Of a DNA stretch of 64,000 bases, positions 32,910-44,309 are shown piece by piece. This stretch comes from Plumapathes pennacea. Lineage: Eukaryota; Cnidaria; Anthozoa; Antipatharia; Myriopathidae. The stretch lies in NCBI GenBank assembly GCA_964036295.1, contig OZ038467.1, forward strand, positions 20,281,670-20,345,669. Reading direction: 5' to 3'. Made by a program: the position numbers and the translations under genes. The notes beneath the pieces were generated by a model. It did no database searches, was not told where the DNA came from, and saw only the letters and a program-made list of their open reading frames with translations. Position 1 is the first letter of the stretch, and every line of letters begins with the position of its first letter.

Positions 32910-34056
32910 GTGAATTACATCAATGATTACTCGCCGAAATTTCATCTTCCCAGTGGTTACAACGTATCAATCTCCGAAGGAGTATTGATTGGAACGTTTG
33001 TTATTTTCGTCAATGCTACGGACATGGACGAGGGAACCCAAGGACAAGTGTACTACTCCATTGTGTCGGGCGATGTCGGCAGCGATTTTTCAATCGATAA
33101 CGTCTCGGGTGTGGTGGCCACTCATGCCAATCGGATCGAGAGAAGAAAGCTATATATGCCCTCTCTGTTCGAGGAAGTGACGGAGCCGTCCCGGACAAAG
33201 TTCGATATACCGACGTCACCGTAACTTTTAACGTTGGTGATATCACTGACAATTCTCCGGCCTTCGTCGAGAAATCTTTTGTTTCCCAAATAAGGGAGAC
33301 CGCTCTCGCTGGTGACGTCATTGTTAGAGCTCAAGTAGTGGACATTGACACCGGAAGTAATGCTGACTTACGCTACTCCATTACAACCGGTAATGCACAT
33401 GGGTACTTTGGAATTAGAGAAGACACCGGAGACATCGTCGTGAACAAATCCTTGGACCTGGAGGGACCCACGCCCCCAGTGTTACATTATATTTTAGGTA
33501 AGGTCGCTTATTTTAACTGTATCGATCTTCATGCGTGTTGGAATCAAAGAAACATTTCGTACAAAGACATGTATGCAGCCCCAGTGTAACTTTTACTGTG
33601 CATTTTTGGAGAGTTCAAGTGTAACTTTATGTAAAGAGCGTTGAAAAGTCGTATCCAAGATTTTATGTTATACATGTATGTAAAATTCTAATCGATTTAG
33701 CCAATCAGAAAGCGTGGCGAGCGAAAAATTGAGAACATTACTTTCACAGTGTAACAACTAAAGCCACACATTTATTGTTTCAACAGGAGAGGTCTGGTAT
33801 TCTATTGTGTCTGGTAATCAAGATGACAAGTTCAACATCACGTCTGTGGATGGTGTGATTACATTACTTGCGCCTTTAGACTACGAGACTTCGCCTAACC
33901 ACACGTTTGTTGTACGAGCTTCGGACAGCGGCTCTACTGAGCACAGGCGCCACGCAGATTTTACTTATATTGTAAACGCTGTGGACGTAAACGACAACAC
34001 GCCGCAGTTTGCACAAGACGTGTTCCATGTGAATGTGTTGGAGACTTGTGTTCAAG
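32910..34056 (+). pseudogene. Cadherin repeats 1-3
   Basis: Exon 32910-33497: YSPKFHLPSGYNVSISEGVL, then DMDEGTQGQVYYSIVSGD, the start of EC1. After a frame change near 33130 (homology resumes as SDREKKAIYALSVRGSDG) come DITDNSPAFVEKSF, DIDTGSNADLRYSI and LDLEG, EC2. Exon 33787-34056: VWYSIVSGNQDD, LDYETSPNHTFVVRASDSG, DVNDNTPQFAQDVF, EC3. The A/VDxDxGxNxxxxYSI, LDYE/LDRE and DxNDNxP motifs are calcium-binding cadherin signatures. Vertebrate PKHD1L1 has no cadherin repeats (family knowledge). Confidence 0.88.
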
Positions 34057-34515
34057 GTTAGTGGGCGTTTCTTTGTTTACTCTTCCAAATACTCGTCACT
34101 GGCCATCTTGCTCCCAGTCCTGACCCTTCCCCCGACGAACAGCAAGCCTCCTCCTTCCACCCACCCCACCCTCACCCTCGCTTCATCGTTCATTCAGCTT
34201 TCTAAGTGAGACCATTATGTGCGCCAGCAGGATGTTATAGTAAACGTTATCAGGTAAATGTTTTCTTGGTCATCTTGTGCAAACTACATTTTTCCAGACT
34301 TTTTCTACAACTTATCATATTACCCTAGAAAGACGACAGCGAGGGAGAGAGAAGACGTATTACGCAGTATAATGAAGGTTCTTATATAGCGCGCTTATTG
34401 ATGAGATGAGATCGGACGTCAGCTTAGCAGTAGTCACTGTTTACAAGAAAACATATTCACAGACTGTCACCAAGTTTGTAAGCATCCCATTCTAAGATTT
34501 CCTTGTCATCAACAG
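34057..34515. other. Intron
   Basis: Donor GTTAGT after QG; pyrimidine-rich stretch CCCACCCCACCCTCACCCTC at 34158-34178; acceptor CAACAG. Nothing else is seen. Confidence 0.5.
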
Positions 34516-35277
34516 GTGACATTGTCTGGAAGACTCCTGCAAATGACGTAGACTCCGGTAACAACGGAAAGGTGAGCTTGGAAAACTTATCTGGAAATGA
34601 AGAGGGCTTCTTCGCCTTAAACGCCGACACTGGAGAGATGACGCTGCAGAAGAGGCTTGACCTGGAGAAAGCACAACTGTTGCACTGGAATTTTACGATG
34701 GTTGTAAAGGCAACGGACAAAGGCAAACCTCCGTTGTCTAGCAACGCAACGCTCCAATTAAAGGCGAGTTTCAGTTTTGTTTTTCAAACTACTATTGTTT
34801 GAAAATTCACTCTCCTATTCGCTTGTTCATTCAGATATGTGATGTTTCTGAACATTTTTAAGTATATACTGAGGTTGAAACATCTGTCATTTCTAAGAAA
34901 TCACTTTTTTGTACATACTGTACATCAGGGCCGTTTCTGGTTGTTGTCTCCAGCTAAACGATGCTGCATTCATTATCTTACACTACACTTAACACAGCTT
35001 GGGCAGAACGAAAGTCTGGCATTAAATTCCATAGATTTTCTACCAAACACTTCACAATAATAGCCAACGTTGGGTAATATTAATTACCATTAATGAAATA
35101 TGTAATTTTTAGTAACACGAAGTTCTGTATAATGCAGGTGGTCAGTGTAAATGAATTCCCGCCTAAGTTCACAGCAAGTGAGAAGACCACGACGATTCCT
35201 GAGGACACCACAGTGGGACACCTGGTGTTGAACATGTCTGCCACAGATGCTGACTTTGGTACTGATGGAAAAGTTAG
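34516..35277 (+). pseudogene. Cadherin repeats 4-5
   Basis: Exon 34516-34763: DIVWKTPANDVDSGNNGKVS ... GEMTLQKRLDLEKAQLLHWN, then TDKGKPPLSSNATLQLK. Exon 35138-35277: SVNEFPPKFTASEKTTTIPE, then ATDADFGTDGKVR. The donor after 34763 reads GCGAGT: a GC-AG intron or a mutated GT donor. Both exons are otherwise open. Confidence 0.85.
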
Positions 35278-35339
35278 GTAAGTCGTGCAAAAAGTTACTG
35301 TTCCTAAGTCTTTAAAGCTAGTGGCACTGCGGAACCGAG

Positions 35340-35768
35340 TAAATAGAGCGGAACCTCCGTAAGTGACCACCTCCCGTAGAGGACTACTTACCAAATGACC
35401 GATTAGTCACTCAGTCAATTTCTTTTAGTGAAACCTTTCTTAGGCGACCGCGACCACCGTTGAGGCTCACCGTTTGAGTTTTTCTAAAGTTTTTTTACCT
35501 CTGGTAAGCGACCACTCTATGCTCTCAAACAGCAAGTTTCTGAGCAAGGACTAACTTTCTTGCAAAAACCGGACCGGACAAAACACTAACGTACGTAATG
35601 TAACGTGCAACAGGACGCGATGTTGATTTATCAAAAGACAAGTTAGTTTTGACTTACTCAAACTGCATTATTTGAAACTGGTTGTGGCTCAAAGCTGGAT
35701 CTCACTTAGGCCTGCGACCACTTAAAGACAAACGAAGGGTGGTCACTTACGGGAGGTTTCACTGTATC
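35340..35768. mobile_element. MITE in cadherin intron, GTAAGTGACCACC ends
   Basis: The left GGAACCTCCGTAAGTGACCA and the right TGGTCACTTACGGGAGGTTT with CACTGTA are inverted repeats. GGTAAGCGACCAC occurs internally. This type of end (ACAGTGAAACCTCC...) is typical of Tc1/mariner-like MITEs in invertebrates (inference). No ORF is present. Confidence 0.8.
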
Positions 35769-35807
35769 AGTTTTAATTTACTTTGATGTCTTGTATGTCT
35801 TTTTCAG

Positions 35808-37059
35808 GTATTCAATAAGTGAAGGGAACGATGGAAGAAGCTTTCGAATAAATCCAGATACTGGAGAGGTTTTTGTTCACACGCCTTTGGATCGCGAAAA
35901 AGTCCCCGTCTATCATCTGAAGATTCAAGCCTCTGATAGGGCACTGCTTCCAGCTAATCAGCGCAGTTCTCGCATTATTGCAATAGTCATCCTGAAAGAT
36001 ATAAACGACAACAAACCAGAATTTGGCAACGCCTCATACTACACCGGTGTCAAGGAAACTGCGAGCGTGGGTGAAGAAGTTTTAACTGTCCAAGCAGTGG
36101 ACACGGATCAAGGTAGATATAAGTTATGTGGCTTGACTTATATTTTGGTAAATTTTATAGGAGTGTAAATGTTATACACGTGTTAACAAGCTCAAAAATA
36201 GACTAGGGTGGATTAAGAATGCAATTGAATGTGATATTCGCTGTTACGAGGCAACATAAATGAAATCTAAACTGTGCACCAATTTGGCTTGGTCCTTGGT
36301 AATCATGTTACGTCACTCACCTTGTATAGCTCCTCATGGATTGTAACCACTGAACAGTACCTTTTTTTTTCAAACAGGAACGAATGGGGAAGTGCAATAT
36401 CTTATAAGTTCAGGCAACAGCCATGGGCTTTTCAGCATGGACGCTAACACTGGAACAATAAAGTTGAAACAGAGCCTCGATCTGGAGTCTCAGCAACACG
36501 TCAACGACTTGTTGTACATTCTTATTGTACAGGCAAGAGACAAAGGTTAACCCAGGTCACTTAGCAACGACGTCCCGTTACTATAGAGATAAAAAGCGTC
36601 AACGAGTTTACACCCAAGCTGGAGCAACCGGGTCGACTGTACATTAAGATCCCCGAGAGCACTCAAGTAGGAAGTGCTATAGTGATAGTCGATGCTACTG
36701 ATGGCGACTTTGGAGCTGACGGCACTCTTACTTATTCTATAATCACCGGAAATGACGTAGGGTCGTTCAGCATTGACCATAGCAGTGGCTTAGTAAGTGT
36801 AGCAAGAGTGCTTGACTATGAAACCATAGTTTGTTATGTGCTGGTTGTGCAAGTAACTGACAGTGGAACAGTCATCAGTCAGCGGCGCTCATCCGTTGCT
36901 AAGGTGACCGTGCGCCTGACCAATGTAAACGACAGCGGTGGTGTGGACATTCACGTTGAGGGCGTTGCCAAGCGACTCACTCCACCGGGAGATCCTGCTG
37001 AGCACGTGGGCTTAAAGACCAGCAGCACGATCAGCATTTTAGTCTGCTGTATGAAAATG
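35808..37059 (+). pseudogene. Cadherin repeats 5-7 with lesions
   Basis: Exon 35808-36112: YSISEGNDGRSFRINPDTGE, LDREKVPVYHLKIQASD, DINDNKPEFGNASYY, DTDQG. Exon from 36379: GEVQYLISSGNSHGFFSMDA, LDLESQQHVNDLLYILIVQA, RDKG then TAA at 36548-36550, SLSNDVP, a one-base loss near 36576, VTIEIKSVNEFTPKLEQ, DATDGDFGADGTLTYSI, LDYETIVCYVLVVQVTDSG, NVNDSGG. The stop corresponds to a CAA-to-TAA type change and the shift to one missing G. A donor-like GTGAGT follows at 37060, but the phase does not match the next exon, so an exon may be missing. Confidence 0.86.
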
Positions 37060-37476
37060 GTGAGTAATGGACTAATCATTATATACTCCTGTGTTCAGCA
37101 AAAGCAATCGCAAATGACTCTCGCTTCTGATTGGTTGAAGGTTTTTCTTTACAGCTTTTGTGATTGGTTGAAGGTGTTACCTTATAGCTTTTGTGATTGG
37201 CGTTGTAACTACTTTGGTTGTAGTTTTAAGAACGTCCTCTAAAAACCGTTCTAATATGTTTAAGAATATGGATTCTTTTCATTGCTTTACACGAGGTCCT
37301 CATATGCGACCTGGTTTATATTCCGATAGAAATCTAATACTAACTACCCAACGGTTATTAGAAATCAGACCTCCTTCAAATCCTGGAGTAACTCCATGAT
37401 ATTTACTAGCACAACTATTACACATAGTTCACGAGATGTTAGAAACATGTTCTGACCTGAAGCGTTTATTCCTCAG

Positions 37477-38753
37477 GAACTATTGAGAAACTTCCCCGTC
37501 ACGACCCCCGAGTGTCTTACGATGACTCTTCGGAGTCACGTGGGTTGTTTACTGTTCTGAAAAGCACCGGCCTGATTCAAGTCAATCAAGGAGAACTTCT
37601 TGGCGAAGGAACCGCAAACCGTGTCTTAACTATAAAGCGCGTGGGTAGCGCAGATGGAAACTTTCAGGAAGCCACCCTCGGACTTAACCTCGTTCTGACG
37701 GACAACTCAACGTTTGACGTTTCTACAATGCAGATGACGTCATATCACCTCATCCAAAATAACGTCAAGGTTCAACCCTCAATCGGGCCCAATCTGTTGA
37801 ATTTTTGCGCGTTTCTCGAGGGAGCGATTACGGAACTTTAAGCGTATGTGGTGAGTTTGCAAGAAAGAAATCAAGCAATCTTGATTTGCTCGTCTCCAAA
37901 GAAGTTGTTACCGTGCAGAAAATCCTAAGTGCTCAGCTGAACGGTCTGGTAATCAAAACTCTTGTTGGTTTGAAGAATGAAGCTGTAGCTCAGATCCACG
38001 TTCACTTTCTGATGAGCGACAGTTTTTGTTTGGTGGTACGAAACTTTTCAATCTACTCTGGACTGGTAAACTTCAAAGTTGATCATCCGGAAATTACGTC
38101 ATTGGATAACAATACAGGTCGTGTCATACTGCTCAAGGATTACCATGACGTCATTATTGTGATAGTAACAGCCAATGACAATTCAGAAGAAACTGTAACC
38201 GTGAGGTTTTTCTGTAATACTGAGCCTCCAATAGGAGTTGACATAGGCCAGCGGTTTGGTCCTGCAATTACCATACCTTACTGCGCATCAGAAGGTAGAG
38301 ATACCTCTGCGAGTGAACGCAGGCGCTGCAAGTCTACGTGCTTTTGATGTCAGAATCTCTTGTGATGCGAACAAAGCACTGTTTTTGGGTGTTACTGATG
38401 GCACGCCATACCACCACGAGGCGGGAATAGTCCACTTGGCCAACGTTATCAAACCAGATACCTTACACATGGGAAGAATTTCAACTTTGGCCTTTAAAGC
38501 GCAACAGCGCGGTGTCATAGGATAACAAGCTAAGACTAACATGCTTATGGACGACAAGCTTGGATTCATAGGCACCATTCCTCCTCCTAGTACCCCAACT
38601 TCCTGTCCCCAGAGGCCTTCAGGAGATGTGAATATGGATTGCGTGTTTGACGTCATGGATGCGGGATACACGTTTTTGTACAGTCTGGCAAGAGAACGCA
38701 AGTTTCGTGTCAGCGCCGATCAAAAGTTGCTTACAAAAACAACTCCATACATG
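37477..38753 (+). pseudogene. Cohesin-like domain and first dockerin-type loop
   Basis: The exon begins TIEKLPRHDPRVSYDDSSES, followed by beta-rich sequence with frame changes near 37820 and 38300. In the third frame it reads VEIPLRVNAGAASLRAFDVR, ISCDANKALFLGVTDG, then LHMGRISTLAFKAQQRGVIG, TAA at 38523-38525, QAKTNMLMDDKLGF, a Pro linker, and GDVNMDCVFDVMDAGYTFLY. The V.IPL.V..A..L.AFDV.I..D pattern resembles the cohesin jelly-roll, and GDVNxDxVFDVxDA matches an F-hand dockerin loop. The exon ends at a GTAAGT donor. Confidence 0.65.
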
Positions 38754-39183
38754 GTAAGTTGCTCGCACAACAGTTCTTGGTATGTATCAGAAGCGATCTG
38801 ACTTGACCAGAAAGAGTTAGCCCAGTTTCTGTTTTGTTTGTAGTCCGCCTCTTTTAAACTTACACTGTTACGAGGATAATTGCATTTTTGGGTTTTATTT
38901 CATTGATAGTTCAAGCTATTATCGTGCCCTTATTAGGAGCTTTTATTAGAAACTGAACCTCTTCACTGGTAAGCGGGGTTTGACGAGGAAAACAACAAGA
39001 AAAAGAATCAACTTTGACGCCAGCTGACATGAAATTGACGCGCGTTATAATGCACGCAGCATTTTTCAGAATGTACCAATCAGATTGCGCGTTCTATTTA
39101 TCTTATCTTCTAAGTAGACAAGTACTGAATACGCTCTATCGAAGGGTTATATGCTGTTTATCGTGTCTTTTTCTTTTCTACAG

Positions 39184-39903
39184 AAGCGGACTATGGACTT
39201 CAACGTGAATGGGTTTGTAGATCGTAATGACGCTTTTCTTCTGTCCCGAGCCACTTTCGACATGGTGCGATTTACAGAGCCCTTACAAGTAATTCTGCCA
39301 GACCACACGAACCAATCAACCGAGTGCGCTTTCAAGATTCACACGAAGCTGACTCTGAAGAACGGAGACCCAGCGAGCGAGGAGTCTACCCAAGTGTTTT
39401 TTGAAATGGCAAGCAACAACCCACTGTTGTATGAACAACTGAAGAACACAGAGCTGGAAGGGGGAGCGGAAATGGTCGCATGGTACGACGGCCAAACCGA
39501 GCTCTTTGGCGGAATTTTCGAGGTAAAGCTTGGTTTAGATGGAAGAGTTGCCGTAGCGTCCAAAAACTCCCATCTGCAAATTGTTAATCTGTGCCTGTCG
39601 ATGATTCAGGTCACTCAGAATCCTCCTCTCCCCGCGTCTTTTGTCAGCCCGATGTTTTCTTTTTCGCGGGACCCAGAATTCAATGCGACTTTAGACGTTC
39701 CTCTCACTGCAAACTCCCGCTTGCTGCCCAAAGAACACTCGCCGCAACTCCACATCAACATGACAGAGCCGACATCAAATTGTTTGGATCCATGGATAAC
39801 CAAAGATCTTCACAGCTTGTTTAGTCGACGATCTAACACGACGGATCACACATACAAAGATCGAAAATGTGCGACTGCTGCCTGGAAGTATTCTGGCCTA
39901 TTT
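39184..39903 (+). pseudogene. Second dockerin-type loop and juxtamembrane ectodomain
   Basis: After the acceptor TTCTACAG the frame reads MDFNVNGFVDRNDAFLLSRA, a second D-x-N-x-G-x-V-x-x-x-DA calcium loop spaced after the first as in paired dockerin loops. Then comes an about 190-residue beta-rich region (ECAFKIHTKLTLKNGDPASE ... LQIVNLCLSMIQVTQNPPLP) with N-x-S/T sites. Stops at 39904 and 39934 precede the TM region in the same frame. The intervening 40-60 codons make partial sense in another frame (ILAYFDVLARQSHIENV). Confidence 0.65.
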
Positions 39904-39959
39904 TGATGTCCTAGCTCGCCAGTCACATATTGAGAATGTTTAGGTTCCATCTGGGACCT

Positions 39960-40917
39960 GGTGAGATCAGGTTATACTTTAAACGCTGCTGGGATGAATT
40001 TTAAGGCGCGGAAATCGATGCAGGTCGACAACGCGGATTACTATGGCCCTGAAGGAACACCAGGACCGGAAGAAAAAGAAGTGACGTCATTTCCTTTGGC
40101 AGCTGTGGTGTCTGTATATGTCGTCGCTGCAATAATCGCTTTTGCGGTAGTACTGTACTTTATTTGCAGAAAACGCGTCTTCCGCACTAAAAGAGGCTTC
40201 CGAGTTGAGAGATTTAGCCGAGTGGCGCTCCAGACACGAAAGTCGAGTGAGCAGCGGGTTGGCGTGGAACTCACCTCCATAGGTCACACCAACTACCCTG
40301 CCGAGTTCCAGGATAACGAGGTCTTGGTTACTCCACGACTTCCTCGTGCTGCGGGTCGGAGATCTGTATCCCCATTAATTGATCGAAAGATGAAGAGAGT
40401 GGAATCCGCTGCGTCTCAGGTTTCCATAGAAGCGTGGACGGATTGAGGTTTGACTCCCGACTTGAAAGAAAAGAGGATTAAATCCGGTCGCGCTACTCCA
40501 TCCAGTTCCTCACCATTGCCATCGCCAGCCATTGGCAAGAGGCTCTTGAAATCACTCTCTGGTGGCCATGTGAGTCCATTAGCGCTTCCCGCCGAAACTA
40601 CATTTACTGAAGGGTCCCCCTTGAGTCGCAGTCCTGCGCTTCAGAGGAATCCCGTGATATGCAGACAGATTCTGCACCTCGAATTGCCAGTGGAAGGTCG
40701 CTGCCTCCACAGACTAGCGGCTCAAGGTTAATCAATGAAGCACCTCAGTTGGGAATGTTTGAGAGAGCAGTTTTGCATAAGCGGCCGCAGAAGGATGGAT
40801 CCAAACTATCGAGTAAGTGTCACAGCACTGGCTACAGCACTCCCAGGTTGGCCACTCCCTTGCAACATCCGGGAACTGCCGGTAACAATGGTGAAAACAG
40901 CGATCTTGCTATTGAAG
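39960..40917 (+). pseudogene. Transmembrane helix and basic Ser/Pro tail
   Basis: VTSFPLAAVVSVYVVAAIIA continues FAVVLYFICRKRVFRTKRGF: a single helix followed by a Cys and a strongly basic stop-transfer stretch, so a type I topology. The tail (SVSPLIDRKMKRVESAASQV ... SSSSPLPSPAIGKRLLKSLS) is Ser/Pro/basic rich. TGA at 40444-40446 interrupts it, and a frame change at about 40560-40640 leads to SEESRDMQTDSAPRIASGRS ... GSRLINEAPQLGMFERA. The exon ends GAA-G at a GTAAAT donor. Confidence 0.78.
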
Positions 40918-41077
40918 GTAAATAATTTTTTATGTGACTTATGCTTAGGTAGCTGTAGTCAGGCCACGAAATTATGCTAGAGTTTCATTTTCTAAACCTA
41001 TGTTAAAAGTAGTGTTCAGTTGATATAGTGATATAGGTTATTGCTGATTTTTCGCACATTTTTGTCTTGTGTCACAG

Positions 41078-41715
41078 ACGAGACCTACAGCGTACGGCTG
41101 GCAGTCAACTTGGTTAACACAAACGACACCACGCCCTTCATCAAACTCGGATTCTTGGAATTCGCGAATGATGCGACGCTTACAGACGTGAGAAAGAAAC
41201 TCAAGGCCAAGTTCATAAAGCAGTTTCATGGTAAACAGTTCTTTTTCCAAGACGACAAGTTGACCAACATTGAGCCAATCAAGGAGGAGAAGACTGTTGC
41301 TAAGAGCACTTACAACTTGTCAATCATCATCAAACTGGCCAATCAAGGTTCGTGTTGTTTTATCAAACTCCGTTAACCCGTCAGCAAATCCAAGTAAAAC
41401 TTTGAATCTGTACAGTAATACTAAACGGAACGAGACTTTATTCCACTTAATTGCTCTACGCGATATTTGAGGTAACATAAAAGTAGCACTGATGGACTAA
41501 AGAAACTATGTTCGGTCGTACTCATTCACTTTTCCTGTTGGTGTTGTTGTTGTTGTTGTTTTTCAGAGGAAGCAGCCCGTTTTTTCTGCCCTTGTGGAAA
41601 CGTGGCATACTTCCGGTGCACTGCTTGCTACAGCCAAGGCTACTGCGACCAAGACTGTCAGATAAGTGACTGGGGAGACCACAAAACCACGTGCCAGGAA
41701 GTGTCCATTATGTGA
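41078..41715 (+). CDS. Ubiquitin-like segment plus C-terminal MYND finger
   Basis: Exon 41078-41347 (phase 1 in and out) encodes TPFIKLGFLEFANDATLTDV, then RKKLKAKFIKQF, FFFQDDKLTNIEPIKEE, a beta-grasp-like pattern I cannot name. Exon 41567-41715 encodes FFCPCGNVAYFRCTACYSQG, YCDQDCQISDWGDHKTTC and a stop at 41713. The Cys/His order is that of a MYND zinc finger (C..C-C..C-YC..C-H..C), with CxC instead of Cx2C at the first pair. The upstream exon ends with a compatible split codon (GAA-G), so these may be the cytoplasmic C-terminus of the giant protein, or the last exons of a separate small gene. Neither exon has a lesion. Confidence 0.7.
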
Positions 41716-43160
41716 CGTTGAAGCCAAGCCAAACCATTACTGTTTTAATCGAAGATGCGCAATGAAAAGAAGGTCCCTTTGAAATACTGTGATTTATTTT
41801 TCCGTGAAAAATCTTGAGATCAAATTCTTTCCTCATAGGAAGCAAGATTGGATGCGTACACGAAATGATCAGTGATCGGCGGAAGCGAACAAGTCTTGTA
41901 AGAGAACAGATTCTAAAATTGTTTTCTCGCAAGTTGAGTCAAAATTGTTCTATAATTTCAATAATCTCTTTTTACGCTAATCATCAAATAGTAACCCACC
42001 TATAACTTTAGGCTTGAAGTAGAGTAAAGCTTTGCAATGGAAAACAGAACATGCGGATGTCTGGAAAGGGTGATGCCTTCGTTCAAATGCGTGTGTTCGT
42101 GAACACTTGTAAACATTATATAGATAATGTGTACCATTAGTCAAGACTGTATAGCGAAGTAGGACTGTGTGTGTAGTATTTTAGTTTTGTATTGCTAGTA
42201 CTCGAAGCCAAGCTACAGTTGTCGGTACAAGAACTCCAAACGGAAGACCATTTTCAGTTTAAACCTTTGTTTCACGGCAAAGGTGAAGAGGCTTCGTTCT
42301 GCTTCACTTTGAACAGTCTGAGTACGTGAACATTTAAAAAGCGCGGGAAAAAGTGAACCACGCGCACACAGGAGTGCGCGCGCATTGATTTCCCACACTC
42401 AACAAATGTACAGGCGGGATGTAAGTGTAATGCTTGGTTGTCAGGCTGCAAGTGTGTGTAATGCCGTCCTTCGTGACTAAAGAAAGGAGATATTCTAAAA
42501 ATAGTCGTCCAGTCCCCTCCCCTGGCCTTACTCAAGATCCTATAACGCCGAACGCGGGCACGTTCAAAATAACGGGGTCTTTGTAGCGGGACAAATTTTG
42601 TTGCTCCCCGGCCGTTATGCCATCCTTGGTTGGGTTGTGTGCTTTACAGGCGTCGAGGTAAGTGTAAAGGAAATTAAATAATTCCGAGCTTTTAGTTTCA
42701 AGTTAACAAATTAATTCTCTCTGTTCTTTAGATGGGAAACCTAGTACATGTACTTCGTTCGCTTTTGCTGTAAATGGTCTCCAAAGTGGCGTTGGTGAGT
42801 TATGCAGGTAAGTGGTGACTTAGGTTAGGGTCAGGGTTAATATTTAATACACAAATGTGGCACGATATAAGAGTTTCTGATTTTGCTCTTTTGAAAACCA
42901 TCCCATTCGGTTTCAGTACGCGATATAAGAGGTTCTGATTTTTCTCTGTTTAGAACCATTGCCTGTTTGGTGTAATAGAACTAGTGAACTAGTGAACTTT
43001 AGTATTTTTTCAGCGAAAACGTGGCAACACTGACCAGTCGAAATGAAAATATTGAGACTAACCAAAACTCAAATATGATGAACCCGGTCAAAAATGGTAA
43101 ACCTTTCTGCAGAAATCATGTTTTAATGGTCTAAACCTTTCACACTAAGCCATAACATTA
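41716..43160. other. Intergenic, no recognised gene
   Basis: Follows the MYND stop. Splice-like pieces occur at 42655-42663 (GTCGAG/GTAAGT), 42725 (TTCTTTAG) and 42810 (TGCAG/GTAAGT) and could be untranslated exons of a downstream gene, but nothing codes clearly. CGATATAAGAG...TTCTGATTTT occurs twice (42863, 42920). Confidence 0.35.
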
Positions 43161-43183
43161 ATGATTGACATTATGTACATATA

Positions 43184-43232
43184 TATGTATGTTTGTATGT
43201 ATGTATGTATGTATGTATGTATGTATGTATGT
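43184..43232. repeat. (TATG)n microsatellite
   Basis: About eleven GTAT/TATG units. Confidence 0.95.
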
Positions 43233-43894
43233 TTTACGTTATATTATTTATTGCTGGTGTTTGTTTTAGCACATATCACGGGTGTCTGTGGGAGCTGTGG
43301 TTTTGTGTGCTCAAAGTTTTGCACTTTTCGATGTTGTTTTTAATTTTGTCGTGAACACAATCTCATAGCCAGTAGGTTTACCTTTTACCAGTGTAAATTG
43401 GAATAAAGCTTGCTGTACAAATAAAGCTGCAGACAGATGGCACTACAACAACAAAAAGCTCCCACAACGCAAATTTACCGGCTCGTGACCAGAGCGAAAG
43501 TTTGTCAAAGCTGTACTATCACTACAGACATTTGGGACATTCGGACTGGAGAGAGAAGCATAGAAACAACATATTGATGGCCTCACAGCGGTAATTTGAC
43601 AGGCAGTCGTTCAACCAGCCACGTTATGATTATAATGATGTTGAAGTTCTGAAACCACACAATCTGCTTCACTTCGTTAATTATTAAATGACTGAACTCA
43701 GGAGACTAGAGAAGGAAACATGGATGCCGCGTGAACTACATCTCGCCATTATGGGCTAGCATGGGAACAGAGCAAGAACAAGTATTTAAGGTACAGTGTT
43801 TTAATTACTTAACGCTGTTCAGTGCGGAAACGGCTTTCGCGTTGTAGGTTAAAATCCCGAAGCTATTTGTTTTGGCACGAGCCATCTGCCTTCC

Positions 43895-44267
43895 CGGGGG
43901 GGGGGGGGGGGGGTACTCAAAGGAGTTTTGTATGGGGAGGCTCCGCCCGGACTGTCAACCCCTTACCCTTTAAAATACCATCCTGGGGGCAAAATCGGGA
44001 CCCTTTTATATACCTCCAGTACAAATGCACCCCTTTTTTATACCTTTGATGCGTCCGGCAGACGATTCCACGGCGGGGTGCTTCTCTCTTTTAACAAGGC
44101 GGAGTTTCCGGTCTTCCGCCGTTTTTTTTCCCCGGTTTTTCCTGGCGTTTTTCGTACCCCTTTAAAATACCTAGAAAACGTCATTTTCTTATACCCTTTT
44201 TATACCTCGACCGTAAAAATACACCCCTTTCAGGCGGAGCCTCCCCGTATAGCCGATCATAGGGAGT

Positions 44268-44298
<31 letters not shown>

Positions 44299-44305
44299 AC
44301 CCCCG
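43895..44305. mobile_element. MITE with poly-G/poly-C termini
   Basis: The left end is a G run then TACTC, followed by TATGGGGAGGCTCCGCC. The right end GGCGGAGCCTCCCCGTATAG leads to GGGAGTACCCC and a C run. The inverted repeats cover about 50 bp including homopolymers. The internal sequence has short direct repeats of CCCTTTxAAATACC / CCTTTTTATACC. A related solo word (GGCGGAGCCTCCCAGTATAG) is at 49709-49728. Confidence 0.85.
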
Positions 44306-44309
44306 GGCT

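Noticed and set aside
38600..39260. Bacterial origin of the dockerin-like loops
   Set aside because: They lie in spliced exons in phase with cadherin and TM exons, so any transfer would be ancient; no local composition shift is apparent.
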